DNA of 64,000 nt from Caldilineales bacterium (GTDB taxonomy: Bacteria > Chloroflexota > Anaerolineae > J102): positions 42,717-106,716 of the forward strand of contig JAGFJG010000040.1 in NCBI GenBank assembly GCA_024102915.1, written 5' to 3'. The notes beneath the pieces are model-generated. The model did no database searches. It was not told the DNA's origin and saw only the letters and a program-made list of their open reading frames with translations. Positions 15,496 through 25,402 of the stretch are shown here, in pieces. Every line of letters begins with the position of its first letter. Within the stretch, counting starts at the first letter, position 1. Position numbers and translations under genes: made by a program.

Positions 15496-17956
15496 ACCAA
15501 CCATTCATCGCCCCGATCGCTATCAAATCATCCTGCTCATCCTGACGCTCGTCTATATCGTCGTATTCACGCAACTGGCCTTCGCCCAGCATGCTGGCAT
15601 GCGCACGCACCAGTCCGACTTGGGCCAGATGGATCAGGCGATCTGGAATAGCAGCCGCGGCAGGTTTCTCGAATTCAGCAAGGATGGCTTTCAGTCCACG
15701 CGATTGACCGATCACGTCGAGCCGATCTTCATCCTCATCAGCCCCACCTTTTGGGTCTGGAATGATGTGCGGGCGATTTTATTCCTGCAAGTCCTGTTTG
15801 TGGCAATCGGCGTGTGGCCGCTCTTTGCCCTGGCGCGCCGCCTGATCCCGCCTCTTCCGGCCCTGGCGATTGCCATCGCCTATCTGCTCAATCCCCAACT
15901 GCAATCAGCCCTGCTTACCGAATTCCATGCCATCCCCCTGGCCGTCCCCCTCATCCTCTGGGCGTTCTGGGCGGTGGAAGCGCGGCGCTGGCGGCAATTC
16001 GTCATCGCGGCCATTTTGCTGGCGTTGGTTAAGGAAGAAGCCGCTCTGCTCGCCGCTGGTTTCGGCCTCTGGGCGATCTGGCGCACGGCGTTGGTTGCGA
16101 ATTTTCGATTGCGGATTTCGGATCGGGAGATTCGCTTTGGCGTCGCCATCCTCATCTTCGGCCTGACCTGGTTCCTCCTCACGACCTTCGTCATCATCCC
16201 CAGCCATGCCGCCACGGTCTACGGCGTGGAACAATCCACCTATTTTCATCGCTACGGCGCCCTCGGCGACTCGCCCATCGACATCCTCAAGAACCTGGTC
16301 ACGCGCCCCAGGCTGGTCTGGCAAATCGCCAGCGAACCCGCCCGCGCGGGTTACGTGCTGACGCTGCTGGCGGCATTCGGCTTTCTCGGCCTGTTCGGTC
16401 TCGATGTGCTTGTCCTCTCGCTGCCTGTTTTTCTAGCGAACCTGCTCAGCGCCTATCCCGCCCAGTATTTCGGCGAATTCCATTACTCCGCCCCGCTCGT
16501 CCCTTACTTCGCCGTCGCCGCAGCCTATGGCTCAGCTCGCCTGCTGCGGTTGGGGCAGCACGAAAGATGGGGCTGGTTCAAGCGTTGGGGGCCGATCATC
16601 CTCTTCGTCTGGCTGCTGCTTTGGGCCGGACTGGGGTATGTGCGCGGCGGACGCGCCCCGCTGGGCGGACGCTACGATCCAACGCCCAGCACCGCGCATC
16701 ACCGGCTTTTGCCGCGCTTCCTCGACCAAATCCCCGCCGATGCCGCCGTCACCGCCACCGCCGCCGTGCACCCGCACATCAGCCATCGCCAATACGCCAA
16801 TCAATTCCCAGCCGGCCTCACTGGCGATCATCCCGCTGACTGGGCGCTGCTCGACGTAACGACCAACACCGACATGGCCCCAGGCGATCTGCGCGACGCC
16901 GTGATGACCATGTTCGCCGCCGATTGGGGTGTGGTCGATGCCGCCGACGGCTTTTTGCTCCTCGCCCGCAACGCGCCCGCCAAGGAAATCCCACCCGCGT
17001 TCTATGACTTCGTGCGCAGCCAGGGCGACCCGGATATGGCGGCGGGGCCGCTCACCTTCCTCGACATCCAGGCCGATGACCGGCCCTACTGGCGACAAAC
17101 GAAGCTCGTCAGTCATTGGCTGGTCGGAAATGATTTCACGCCCGGCTCGGTCCGCCCGTGGCTGGAGGTTCGCAAACCGGATGGCGGACTGGTGTATACC
17201 CTGGACGATCTCACGCCGCCCGCCCTGGTCTGGTATCCGCCCGACCAATGGCAGCCCGGCGACCTTATCACCATCACCACCACGCCGCTCGCACTGCCCG
17301 CCGATGCCGGGGTGGCGATTGCGGTCGTCCACGGCCCCGACCCAAAGCAACCGGGGGATCGTCTGCCGTTTGAGTCCGTCGTGCTCGACCAGCCGTTGGC
17401 CAGCACGCCCGATCAAACCCTGGCGCTGGTCGGCGCTTTTCGCCGCGGAGACGATGATCAATTGCGGACTATGCCTCTACAGTCGCCCGATGACAACGGC
17501 ATTCGCAACGCCAGCGCAAAGTTCGGGCTGCCGGTCGGAGGCGAGCTGGCGGTGGATGCGTACTTCCCGGCGCAGGCGGCAGCCGGTGGCAGTGTCCCCG
17601 TCTGGCTGTACTGGCTGAATGATTTGCCGCCCGGTTTCGTGCCCTTCGTCCATTTGCGCCAGGGTGATAGCATCATCAGCCAGAGCGACGGCCAGCCGCA
17701 TGTTTTCTTGCCCGGCGCTCGCAGCGATTCTCTGACCGACTGGCGACAACTGCAACTGCCCCCCGCCGTTCGATCTGGCGAAAACCTGACCCTGGTGATC
17801 GGATTTTATGACCCGGCCAACGGTCAACGCCTCGATCTGCTCGATGCGGCAGGGAATCCGGCTGGCAACGAATTCACCCTCGGTCTGATTCACATCACCC
17901 CGCCGCTCAAACCAGACCAGACCTGCGCACTGATCCCGACCGCTTGCGATGACTGA
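15488..17956 (+). CDS. DUF2079-family large membrane protein
   Basis: An 822-residue protein. The N-terminal half holds about nine membrane helices with the DUF2079 signature (HQSDLGQMDQAIWNSSRG, LTDHVEPIFILISPTFWVW, EFHAIPLAVPLILWA). The C-terminal half is a large soluble beta-rich region (VVDAADGFLLLARN, DPANGQRLDLLDAAG) likely outside the membrane. The fold resembles GT-C glycosyltransferases and mannosyltransferase-like proteins, but no activity is proven for the family. Its start overlaps the upstream flippase-like gene and its stop overlaps the next gene, giving a tight envelope operon. Confidence 0.85.
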   Translation: MARPTIHRPDRYQIILLILTLVYIVVFTQLAFAQHAGMRTHQSDLGQMDQAIWNSSRGRFLEFSKDGFQSTRLTDHVEPIFILISPTFWVWNDVRAILFLQVLFVAIGVWPLFALARRLIPPLPALAIAIAYLLNPQLQSALLTEFHAIPLAVPLILWAFWAVEARRWRQFVIAAILLALVKEEAALLAAGFGLWAIWRTALVANFRLRISDREIRFGVAILIFGLTWFLLTTFVIIPSHAATVYGVEQSTYFHRYGALGDSPIDILKNLVTRPRLVWQIASEPARAGYVLTLLAAFGFLGLFGLDVLVLSLPVFLANLLSAYPAQYFGEFHYSAPLVPYFAVAAAYGSARLLRLGQHERWGWFKRWGPIILFVWLLLWAGLGYVRGGRAPLGGRYDPTPSTAHHRLLPRFLDQIPADAAVTATAAVHPHISHRQYANQFPAGLTGDHPADWALLDVTTNTDMAPGDLRDAVMTMFAADWGVVDAADGFLLLARNAPAKEIPPAFYDFVRSQGDPDMAAGPLTFLDIQADDRPYWRQTKLVSHWLVGNDFTPGSVRPWLEVRKPDGGLVYTLDDLTPPALVWYPPDQWQPGDLITITTTPLALPADAGVAIAVVHGPDPKQPGDRLPFESVVLDQPLASTPDQTLALVGAFRRGDDDQLRTMPLQSPDDNGIRNASAKFGLPVGGELAVDAYFPAQAAAGGSVPVWLYWLNDLPPGFVPFVHLRQGDSIISQSDGQPHVFLPGARSDSLTDWRQLQLPPAVRSGENLTLVIGFYDPANGQRLDLLDAAGNPAGNEFTLGLIHITPPLKPDQTCALIPTACDD

Positions 17957-18944
17957 GAGTTTACGGCTGCCATGCCGACGAGTGCGGCAAAGATTACAGG
18001 TTGAAATTCGGCAGCGATATTGTCAGCAAACTGTGCTGAAAACTTCGCGCCAAAGATTGGGCGGTGGTGTTATACTTGGTAACCTTTTCTTAATCTTAGC
18101 GGCGTTTCTGATTAGCGGATGTCGGCCTGTCAGCACACCGCCAGTGGCGAAGGTGGGTCTGATCGCTCCCTTCGAAGGCCCTTCAAGGCCGCTTGGTTAC
18201 GCCGTTCTTAATGCCGTGCGACTACGGCTCAATCAGTGGAATGAGTCCGGAGGCACGCCGCGACTGGAACTGGTCGCACTCAACGATGACAGCAACCCCG
18301 AACTGGCGGCAAAACTCGTGGCCCAATTGGCTAGGGATCCCGACATTCTTTTCGTGATGGGCCCGCCCCAGAGTCACACGGCAAGCACGGCCATTCCGGC
18401 GCTGATCGAGGCCGGAATCCCGGCGATCAGTCTGGCGCCAGTACCCGACGCATTGGTGGATCAGATCGCTCCATTCGCCGGCGCCGATTCCAGTTTGCTT
18501 GCGGCGCTGACGCCTTTTGTGGGCGAGGCCACGCCGACGAGGAATGCGGAGACGTCGCCGCCTCTCATCTGGCTGGGCGACCCGCAAACCCTGGCCGAGT
18601 TATTGCGCACGCGGCCCGACCTGATTGCCGCTGCCGGCCCCGTGGCCGCCGAGGAAGTCATCGATGCCTGGGCTGGCGATGCCGCCGAGGGTTTGATCTG
18701 GGCGGGCGCCTGTCCCCCATCGCTGCCCCCTGAGTTTCCGGCGGAATACGCCGCCCTGGCTGGTACGCAGCCCACCTTCGCCAGCGCGCTGGCCTATGCC
18801 GCGCTGGATGAGGCGCTGGCCTCGTTCGCACCAAATGGCAAGCTATCGCAGATGGATTTGTCATTTCCCACAATGGAAAGGCCGCCGATCTGCGTATACG
18901 TTCGTGAGGATAATTCATGCTGCAAAACGCTTTCCAGCCCGTAG
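17949..18944 (+). CDS. Type I periplasmic-binding-protein-like lipoprotein
   Basis: A 331-residue receptor-family protein. After an unusually long 40-residue N-terminus comes a lipoprotein signal with lipobox LISGC (Cys58). The mature part shows VAKVGLIAPFEGPSRPLGYAV, DDSNPELAAKLVAQLARDP and the ligand-pocket turn VMGPPQSHTASTAIPALIEA, as in branched-chain-amino-acid receptors. A TTG at 18057 would give a normal 21-residue signal and may be the true start; the ATG at 17949 overlaps the previous stop. The C-terminal lobe is short compared with ABC receptors, and no permease genes are nearby, so it may sense rather than transport. Confidence 0.75.
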   Translation: MTESLRLPCRRVRQRLQVEIRQRYCQQTVLKTSRQRLGGGVILGNLFLILAAFLISGCRPVSTPPVAKVGLIAPFEGPSRPLGYAVLNAVRLRLNQWNESGGTPRLELVALNDDSNPELAAKLVAQLARDPDILFVMGPPQSHTASTAIPALIEAGIPAISLAPVPDALVDQIAPFAGADSSLLAALTPFVGEATPTRNAETSPPLIWLGDPQTLAELLRTRPDLIAAAGPVAAEEVIDAWAGDAAEGLIWAGACPPSLPPEFPAEYAALAGTQPTFASALAYAALDEALASFAPNGKLSQMDLSFPTMERPPICVYVREDNSCCKTLSSP

Positions 18945-20164
18945 TATCGACGATGACAATGCCGATGCGCGTACTCATGCTTTCCACGGAATATCGTCTG
19001 AATCGAGTCGGCGGTTTGGGTGCGCATGTGCGGGCGCTTTTGCCCAAGTTGGGAGATCTAACCGAAGTTGACCTTTACCTCCCCAGATTCGACCGGATGT
19101 GGCCGGAGGAAGAAGCTGCCGGTTCATTTGGGCATGTTTATCGGGTGGATGCAGATACGCCGGGCGGAGGAGATTATTTCGACGTCAATGTCTGGCGCAT
19201 GAACGACCAGGTGAATGTTGGCATCAGCCGCCAACTCGACAGCGGCGTCCATTACGATATCGTTCATGCGCATGATTGGCTGACAGGCTACATCGCCAAT
19301 GACCTGAAGGCGCGATATGGCATCCCATTGGTCGTCACGTTTCACGCTACCGAACATGGCCGTCGCGATGGCAAAGTGCACGAGCCTCTCAGCAGACGCA
19401 TTCACATCGCCGAAGAAGTCCTTGCCCAGAATGCCGACCTGATCATCACCTGCAGTGAATTCATGCGCAGCGAAGTGCACGAAATCCTGAGGGCTGACCT
19501 GTCAAAGATTATGGTGATTCCGAACGGAGTGAACATGGCTGAGTTCACCCATCTGCGAGAAGAACGGCCAGCCGTCGAGGAACTGCCCGAAGCCTGGGCG
19601 GGATCGGACGGGCCGTTGATTTTCTTCGTCGGTCGCATGGTGTGGGAAAAAGGCCCTGACCTGCTGGTGGCGGCGCTGAGCGAGGTGGTCCATTACTATC
19701 CGACGCTTCGAGCGGTGTTGGGCGGGACAGGCCCGTTGACCGAGAAATTGCGGGGCGAAGTGCAGCGCCAGGGATTGCAGGGGAAGGTCTTTCTCCCAGG
19801 TTTCATCGATGATCGCATCCGGGATGCGCTGTACGCCGTCGCCGATGTGGCTGTATTCCCCAGCCGTTACGAACCATTCGGCATCGTGGCATTGGAAGCG
19901 ATGGCAAGCGGGACGCCGGTGGTGACCACGACAGCCGGGGGTCTGGGCGAGGTGGTGGAGAACGGGCAAACTGGCCTGACCGTGAGGCCGGACAATGCCG
20001 ATGATCTGGCAGGCGCTTTGCTGCGCACGTTGGACGCGCCGGAGGATGCCGTCGAACGCGCCCGGCGCGCCAAAGCGCATGTGAGTGAGAATTATGGCTG
20101 GGAGCGGATCGCCAAGCGCACACTGGAAGCGTACCGAACGGTGGCGTTAAGCAGGCTGGATTGA
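18917..20164 (+). CDS. GT4-family glycosyltransferase, glycogen-synthase-like
   Basis: A 415-residue GT-B enzyme. Landmarks are VLMLSTEYRLNRVGGLGAHV, HAHDWLTGYIANDL, VIPNGVNMAEF, FVGRMVWEKGPDLLVAAL and the catalytic region SRYEPFGIVALEAMASGTPV. The G-rich N-terminal turn VGGLGAHV is typical of starch/glycogen-synthase-like members. GAGGA six bases before the ATG at 18917 supports that start, although internal ATGs at 18953 and 18965 fit the family better. It overlaps the receptor-like gene by 28 bases and ends the operon before a terminator. Confidence 0.9.
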   Translation: MLQNAFQPVVSTMTMPMRVLMLSTEYRLNRVGGLGAHVRALLPKLGDLTEVDLYLPRFDRMWPEEEAAGSFGHVYRVDADTPGGGDYFDVNVWRMNDQVNVGISRQLDSGVHYDIVHAHDWLTGYIANDLKARYGIPLVVTFHATEHGRRDGKVHEPLSRRIHIAEEVLAQNADLIITCSEFMRSEVHEILRADLSKIMVIPNGVNMAEFTHLREERPAVEELPEAWAGSDGPLIFFVGRMVWEKGPDLLVAALSEVVHYYPTLRAVLGGTGPLTEKLRGEVQRQGLQGKVFLPGFIDDRIRDALYAVADVAVFPSRYEPFGIVALEAMASGTPVVTTTAGGLGEVVENGQTGLTVRPDNADDLAGALLRTLDAPEDAVERARRAKAHVSENYGWERIAKRTLEAYRTVALSRLD

Positions 20165-20180
20165 GGCACGCGATTGATTC

Positions 20181-20204
20181 AATTCCCGGTTACGGGGAAT
20201 TTTT
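20181..20204 (+). terminator. Intrinsic terminator after the GT4 gene
   Basis: AATTCCCG and CGGGGAATT pair with one bulged base around GTTA, followed by TTTT. It lies 17 bases past the stop codon. Confidence 0.7.
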
Positions 20205-20251
20205 GCCTTCAACGCGCAAGCAAAGGCCATCGCTTGTTACATCGATAAAGG

Positions 20252-20320
20252 TGGACGAAAGTAAACGAGAGGACGAAGCAATCATCGTCTCTTCGTTATT
20301 GATCTCTTATGGTGACCGTA
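20252..20320. repeat. GACGAAAG-type hairpin repeat
   Basis: GGACGAAAGTAAACGAGAGG is followed by a dyad, AACGAGAGGACGA with TCGTCTCTTCGTT. A relative lies at about 27617-27675. The rest of the gap from 20165 to 20503 holds a terminator and the ribosome site of the next gene; no other feature is seen. Confidence 0.55.
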
Positions 20321-20503
20321 TCTTCATGGGGACTTCGGCGTCTTAATTATTGAGATACGCATAAGCATGCCACGATTGGTATGGCAGTTGTCTTGTGCAG
20401 AAAAAGAGTTTGTCGCATGGCCGAAATGACCGTTTGACGACTGCAGCCGCCTTTGCAGCGCGCTTCGGTTGTCTGTTTGCTCCCTTTCGCGAGGAGGTGT
20501 ATC

Positions 20504-22273
20504 GTGAAATTGAATAAACGTACCGCTCTGTTAGCGTTGACTCTGGCCTTGTCTGTGATGCTGTTCGTCGCCGTAATCGCCACATTGGCCAGTGGCATGT
20601 CCAGCGGCGAACTGATCAAGAATGGCGGCTTTGAACATGGCTTCACCTCTCAGCCCGGCTGCGATATGGTCGGCTCAGCCTGGGGATGTTTTACGACGGG
20701 CGGTCGCGGGGGCTATGGGTTTTACGATGAAGGTTGGGCTCCAGTTGTGGCCTCCGGCGCTCATGCCCAGTTGATCGAGATCAACACGAAAAAGGATTTC
20801 GGCGATCAGGGTCGCACGGCCGGCATCTTCCAGACGGTCAAGGTCGTACCTGGGCAGGTTTACGATCTCTCGTTCAAGGCTCTGATGCGGGCCGATGACG
20901 TCGGCTCGGACGGCGATCCCTGGCGCTATGTGATGTTGGTTGGTTTCAGCCAGGGCGGTTCTGACTGGGCGCAGGCCAGTGTGCAGGAAGTGAACGTGGG
21001 GCCGATTCAGGATCGGGTGAGCCCAACCGGTTATTATCCGGTGAATTTGAAGGTGAAGGCCGAAGGTCACTATCTCACCGTTTTTATCGCCGGCCGCATG
21101 AAGTGGGGGGACTGGAACAAAGAAGTGGATTTTGACATCGACAATGTTTCGTTGATTGGTCCCCTCGCCCGGCCAGATAAAAAACCCGAACAACCGCCTG
21201 CGCCCGCCCATCCAATCGTCAAGCATCCGCCGGTGAAACCGCCGCAGAAGCCGCCGGTCGAAGTCACGACGGAACTGGTCTGTGACGGCCCTAACCTGTT
21301 GAAGAATGGCGGGTTCGAGCAGGGCTTCGGCGCTAATGGCGTGGGCTGGTACTGGCTGCCCTATAACAATGGCGGCGCCGCAAACTACGGCTATTACGAC
21401 GATATGTGGCCGCCGGTTGTGGCTTCGGGCAAGCATGCACAATTGCTGGAAATCAACAGTTATGGCTTTGGCGCAGCCGATCCAAATCGCATCATCGGCA
21501 TCTATCAGGGTTTGTGGAATTTGCAGCCCGGCGTCACCTATCAACTCAGCCTCAAGGCTATGATCCGCGAGGCGGTCGACCATAGCGACGAGGACGCCCA
21601 TCGCTATGAAGTCTACTGGGGTTATGAGTCGGGCGAGTGGCCGGTGACTAAGGCTTCCGACCTGGATAGCTGGTTCGGCGTGCCGGTGTCCGAAATCTCG
21701 CTGAGAACTTCGCCCGGAAACTACAGCGCTTACTCGACCACATTCAAAGCCCCCAGCAAGGCGATGGTGCTCTACTTGATGGGTCTCAAGAAGTGGGGGA
21801 CGACCGAGCGTGAGGTCAACTTCGACTTCGACGATGTGCAGTTACGCCAGTGCCGCCCGATGAAAGTCGCCCCGCCTATCCCGGTCCATCCCACCGAGCC
21901 GCCGCATCCTGAGGTGTGCACCTACGTGGTCGTGCGGGGCGATACGCTCACAGCCATCGCCGCCCGGTATGGCACGACCGTCAAAGAGCTGGCGCAGTTC
22001 AACAACATCAAGAACCCCAGCCTGATTCGGGTCAACCAGGTGCTGCTGGTTCCCTGTTACATGGGCGACCATCCGGTTCAGTATGATGACGGCGACCATG
22101 CAGAGGTCAACGCCCCGCCGGCTGACCTGGTGCACATCGTGCAGAAAGGCGAGACGTTGAAGAAGATCGCCCGGCGCTATGGCTCGACGGTTAAGGAATT
22201 GCGCACGTACAACAACATCAAGAACATCCGCAAGATCCGGGTGGGCCAGCCGATCCTGATCCCGCAAAGCTGA
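20504..22273 (+). CDS. Secreted protein with two carbohydrate-binding-like domains and two LysM domains
   Basis: A 589-residue exported protein. GTG at 20504 is chosen because GAGGAGGT lies just upstream; it begins with a signal peptide ([20 protein letters not shown]). Two related beta-sandwich domains follow, each opening [11 protein letters not shown] or [11 protein letters not shown] and ending FDIDNVSL or FDFDDVQL, like family-4/9-type carbohydrate-binding modules. They are joined by a Pro/Lys-rich linker. Two LysM repeats (about 472-517 and 542-588, each with VKEL then NNIKN) should bind peptidoglycan or another N-acetylglucosamine polymer. No catalytic domain is visible. It may be a cell-wall-attached glycan-binding protein. 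An intrinsic terminator follows. Confidence 0.88.
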   Translation: MKLNKRTALLALTLALSVMLFVAVIATLASGMSSGELIKNGGFEHGFTSQPGCDMVGSAWGCFTTGGRGGYGFYDEGWAPVVASGAHAQLIEINTKKDFGDQGRTAGIFQTVKVVPGQVYDLSFKALMRADDVGSDGDPWRYVMLVGFSQGGSDWAQASVQEVNVGPIQDRVSPTGYYPVNLKVKAEGHYLTVFIAGRMKWGDWNKEVDFDIDNVSLIGPLARPDKKPEQPPAPAHPIVKHPPVKPPQKPPVEVTTELVCDGPNLLKNGGFEQGFGANGVGWYWLPYNNGGAANYGYYDDMWPPVVASGKHAQLLEINSYGFGAADPNRIIGIYQGLWNLQPGVTYQLSLKAMIREAVDHSDEDAHRYEVYWGYESGEWPVTKASDLDSWFGVPVSEISLRTSPGNYSAYSTTFKAPSKAMVLYLMGLKKWGTTEREVNFDFDDVQLRQCRPMKVAPPIPVHPTEPPHPEVCTYVVVRGDTLTAIAARYGTTVKELAQFNNIKNPSLIRVNQVLLVPCYMGDHPVQYDDGDHAEVNAPPADLVHIVQKGETLKKIARRYGSTVKELRTYNNIKNIRKIRVGQPILIPQS

Positions 22274-22298
22274 CTCTCAGCCCGATCGTTCACCAACA

Positions 22299-22330
22299 AC
22301 AAGCCCCAACCGTTTGGCTGGGGCTTGTTT
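22299..22330 (+). terminator. Intrinsic terminator after the LysM gene
   Basis: ACAAGCCCCA and TGGGGCTTGT form a 10-bp stem, followed by a short T-rich stretch (TTTAT). Confidence 0.85.
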
Positions 22331-22347
22331 ATCGTGTGGGGAGACGA

Positions 22348-22383
22348 GGTATTCGGTGCTTGTTGTTCTCAATATCGAATACC
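22348..22383. repeat. GGTATTCG/CGAATACC inverted repeat with repeated words
   Basis: A perfect 8-bp inverted repeat, GGTATTCG (22348-22355) and CGAATACC (22376-22383), with a 20-base spacer. The words AATATCGAATACCCAATATC give it the look of the other degenerate intergenic repeats. It lies between two convergent genes. Confidence 0.5.
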
Positions 22384-22392
22384 CAATATCCA

Positions 22393-23829
22393 CTACATTG
22401 AGTTCTCAGCAATCAATGAAACCGTAGTTGGCAAATTCTCTTGAGCGCTCAGCCTGTTCGCTATTGTTTCGTCCACTTGCCCGCGATCGGCGGGGACGCC
22501 CTGCATGCTCCACGGGCCAGTCCAGGTGATACGCACGTCCAGGAGTTGGCCGCGCAGGTCGCGCTCGTCGCTGAAGAAAACAAGTCGATTCTGCGGGGTG
22601 CGACCGCGCCACTTGCCCTTGTGCCGATCTTCGACCAATACCTGTACGGTTTTGTCCTGCCAGCGGCGATTGATCTCGGCGCTGATGCGTTCGTGCTGCT
22701 CTTCCAGTAGTTGGTGACGCCGCCGCTTTTCCTCGTCCGGCACATCATCGATCATGCGACGGTCGCTGACCGTGCCGGGGCGAGGGCTGTAGCGGGCAAG
22801 ATGCGCTTTGTCCAACCGTAATTCTTCCAGAATGTCATAGGTTTGCTGGAATTGCTCGTCGCTTTCGCCGGGAAAACCGACGATGATATCGGTGTGGATG
22901 GCAACGTCAGGGATGATGCGGCGGATGCGAGCAACTAATTGTCGGTAATCTTTGGCTGTGTAGCCGCGCTTCATACGGGTCAGCACTTCGTTGTCGCCCG
23001 CCTGGATCGGCGCCTCGATATGCGGCATCAGTTTTGGCAGCGCCGCCACCGTCTCCAACAATTCATCGGTCATGTAATTGGGGTGACTAGTGAGAAAACG
23101 AATCCGTTCCAGGCCCGCCACTTCGTGCACTTCCCTGAGCAGTCCGGTCAATCCATGATTGTCGCCATGATCATAACCGTAGCGGTCGACGATCTGGCCT
23201 AGCAGGGTCACTTCTTTCACCCCCTGCGCCACCAACCCCCGGATTTCCTGGATGATCTCGACCTGCGGGCGGCTGCGTTCGATGCCGCGGCGGAAGGGGA
23301 TGATGCAGAATGTGCAGGCGTGCGAACAGCCGTAGACGACCGGCACATGCGCGGCCACAGGCGCATCGCCCAACAGGGCCAGATGCTTGACCGAGGCGAT
23401 GGGATAGGCGTCGTCCTGGAACTGGTAGCGCCGCTGAAGTTGCTGTTGTTCCAGCGCGGCGAGTTCCCCTTCGATCATCTGGTTGCGAATGTAGTCGACC
23501 AGCGGGCTGGCCTCGCTGGGGGCCATGAACACATCGACCCAGGGGAAAGCGTTGACCAGGGCGGGCGATGGTTTGACGCCGACCATGCAGCCCATGAGGG
23601 CGAGGGTGCGGTCGGGGTTTTGTTTGCGCCAGGGCTTGAGCGAGCCAAGTTTGCCCGCAGCTTTGTCTTCGGCGCTCTGGCGGACGACGCAAGTGTTCAG
23701 AACGACCACTTCAGCCTCGTCGATATCTGCGGTTGGTTCGTAGCCCAGCTTTTCCAGCTCAGCCCCGACGTGGGTGGAATCGGCCACGTTCATCTGGCAG
23801 CCGATAGTCCAGATATGATACTTTTTCAT
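22393..23829 (-). CDS. miaB: tRNA-2-methylthio-N6-dimethylallyladenosine synthase MiaB
   Basis: Radical-SAM methylthiotransferase that converts i6A37 to ms2i6A37 in tRNAs reading UNN codons. The 478 residues carry the N-terminal cluster cysteines C11 (GCQMNVADS), C47 (NTCVVR) and C81 (MGCMVG), and the radical-SAM motif CSHACTFC (C168, C172, C175). A C-terminal TRAM domain follows. GGAGG precedes the ATG. It is on the opposite strand to the LysM gene and convergent with it. Confidence 0.96.
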   Translation of the reverse strand: MKKYHIWTIGCQMNVADSTHVGAELEKLGYEPTADIDEAEVVVLNTCVVRQSAEDKAAGKLGSLKPWRKQNPDRTLALMGCMVGVKPSPALVNAFPWVDVFMAPSEASPLVDYIRNQMIEGELAALEQQQLQRRYQFQDDAYPIASVKHLALLGDAPVAAHVPVVYGCSHACTFCIIPFRRGIERSRPQVEIIQEIRGLVAQGVKEVTLLGQIVDRYGYDHGDNHGLTGLLREVHEVAGLERIRFLTSHPNYMTDELLETVAALPKLMPHIEAPIQAGDNEVLTRMKRGYTAKDYRQLVARIRRIIPDVAIHTDIIVGFPGESDEQFQQTYDILEELRLDKAHLARYSPRPGTVSDRRMIDDVPDEEKRRRHQLLEEQHERISAEINRRWQDKTVQVLVEDRHKGKWRGRTPQNRLVFFSDERDLRGQLLDVRITWTGPWSMQGVPADRGQVDETIANRLSAQENLPTTVSLIAENSM

Positions 23830-23885
23830 TGAGCCTCCGCTAGCTGTCCCTTGTAATAGGGGCCGGCAGGATGTTGATTTTCAAT

Positions 23886-23921
23886 GGCGAATTGTGAACT
23901 GCGAACCGAGAATTGTCAATC
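23886..23921. repeat. Intergenic repeat reaching into the msrB stop codon
   Basis: AATTGTGAACTGCGAACCGA and GAATTGTCAAT form near-repeated words. The stop codon of msrB (minus strand) is in this stretch. Confidence 0.45.
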
Positions 23922-24320
23922 TGAGTCGGTCTTATCAAAGGTCAGCGCCGCCGAATTAATGCAATAGCGCAGGCCGGTGGGCTTGGGGCCGTCCTCGAAG
24001 ACATGGCCGAGATGCGATTCACACACCGCACACAGGACCTCTGTACGGGTCATGAAGAAGCTGCGGTCCTCCTCCACCTCGACATTCCCGCCATCGATCG
24101 GTTCCCAAAAGCTGGGCCAGCCGGAGCCGGAATCGTACTTGGTTTCGGATGAGAAGAGGGGCGTGCCGCATGCCACACATCGATAGACGCCGTCCTCGTG
24201 GTTGTTCCAATAGTCGCCGGTGAAGGCGCGCTCCGTGCCTTTCTGGCGGGTGATATTGTATTGTTGCGGCGTCAGTTGTTCACGCCATTCGCTCTCGGAT
24301 TTGGTGACTTTCTTGGGCAT
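23916..24320 (-). CDS. msrB: Peptide-methionine (R)-S-oxide reductase MsrB
   Basis: Repairs methionine-R-sulfoxide in proteins. The 134 residues include the two zinc CxxC pairs (C48/C51 and C97/C100), the [11 protein letters not shown] substrate loop and the catalytic cysteine C120 in [15 protein letters not shown] eight bases before the ATG at 24320 fixes the start; a longer frame to 24548 is not supported. Confidence 0.96.
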   Translation of the reverse strand: MPKKVTKSESEWREQLTPQQYNITRQKGTERAFTGDYWNNHEDGVYRCVACGTPLFSSETKYDSGSGWPSFWEPIDGGNVEVEEDRSFFMTRTEVLCAVCESHLGHVFEDGPKPTGLRYCINSAALTFDKTDSD

Positions 24321-24517
24321 TGAATTTGGCCTCCTGAAGATTGTATCGTGGAGGTCAAGGATAGCACGAAGGTCGGTTGTGCGCAGGTGGTGGGGTTCCA
24401 AATTGGCCGGACTGATTATACAATAGCGCTTCACAAAGATGAGCCGCCGACCAGCAATTCTTTGCGTTGATGTGCATATGCAAAATGAATTCAAACTAGC
24501 GCGAGGCCAGCGACAGT

Positions 24518-25357
24518 ATGTCACAATTTGAAGAATTAGTGAAGACAATAGACGCGTCCCTGGTTGGCATCGGTTTTCCCAGTGTTATGGATATTATTTG
24601 GGCGCTCATCATCATTGTGGCCGGCCATTGGCTTGCACGTCGTTCTCGCGGCTGGTTCAGGGTTGCTGTCGAAAAGACGAATGTACATTCCAATAAGAAG
24701 CTGGTGCGTACGGGCGAAAGCCTTATCTATTACGGAATTCTCATTCTCGCCGTATCCCTTTCACTTGTCGCTCTGGGATTGCCTTTATATTCCCTGGTTT
24801 CTATCTTTGCGCTCATCATCATCGTTATAGCCATTGCATTACAAACTTCCCTCAACAATTTTGCCGCAACGATCATATTCTTGACATTTCAAACATTTAA
24901 ACCCGGTGATTGGATAGACGTTTTAGATGGCACTTACGGCCAGGTAAAAGAAATTCAAATGTTTGGCACTGTTATTGTCACACAGGAAAGAAGCACGGTA
25001 ACAGTGCCAAATGGCGCTGTTTTGACAGGTAATATTGTCAATTATTCCGATCTTGGCTATCGGCGCGTGGACATATACGTAACCATCACCTATCAGGACG
25101 ATTTGCTCAAAGCAAAACGCATTATGGAGCAAGTTATTGCTGAAAACGAGAATGTGCTGTCGGAACCGGAGGCGGTCGTCGGCGTGACGTTTTTGGGCGA
25201 CAAGGGGGTTGATTTTTCATTACGGCCGTTCGCGCCGGTTGAGAAATATTGGGACACCAAATTCCAGATCACCGAGCAGGTCAAGCTTCGGCTGAATGAG
25301 GCTGGCATCACGATTCCTGTTATTCAGCAGGATGTCCATGTCATACAGCCGTCGTAA
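24518..25357 (+). CDS. MscS-family mechanosensitive channel
   Basis: A small-conductance mechanosensitive channel of 279 residues. Three membrane helices fill the first 110 residues; the third is the pore helix ([20 protein letters not shown]). The cytoplasmic beta domain with [20 protein letters not shown] and [14 protein letters not shown] is diagnostic. It releases solutes on hypo-osmotic shock. The base composition is somewhat more AT-rich than in its neighbours. It diverges from msrB. Confidence 0.94.
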   Translation: MSQFEELVKTIDASLVGIGFPSVMDIIWALIIIVAGHWLARRSRGWFRVAVEKTNVHSNKKLVRTGESLIYYGILILAVSLSLVALGLPLYSLVSIFALIIIVIAIALQTSLNNFAATIIFLTFQTFKPGDWIDVLDGTYGQVKEIQMFGTVIVTQERSTVTVPNGAVLTGNIVNYSDLGYRRVDIYVTITYQDDLLKAKRIMEQVIAENENVLSEPEAVVGVTFLGDKGVDFSLRPFAPVEKYWDTKFQITEQVKLRLNEAGITIPVIQQDVHVIQPS

Positions 25358-25402
25358 AACCGACGGGGACTACAAGAAAAACCTGCTGTTTTCGTTGTGA
25401 CT

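Noticed and set aside
16532..17461. Long minus-strand open frame (309 codons) opposite the DUF2079 gene
   Set aside because: It lies wholly antisense to a well-supported gene, has no family features, and long antisense frames are expected in GC-rich DNA.
20161..20346. Small open frame of 61 codons after the GT4 gene
   Set aside because: It covers a terminator and a repeat hairpin and has no ribosome site or family resemblance.
20675..21601. Minus-strand open frame (308 codons) opposite the LysM gene
   Set aside because: Shadow of the secreted LysM gene, which has a signal peptide, a strong ribosome site and recognisable domains.
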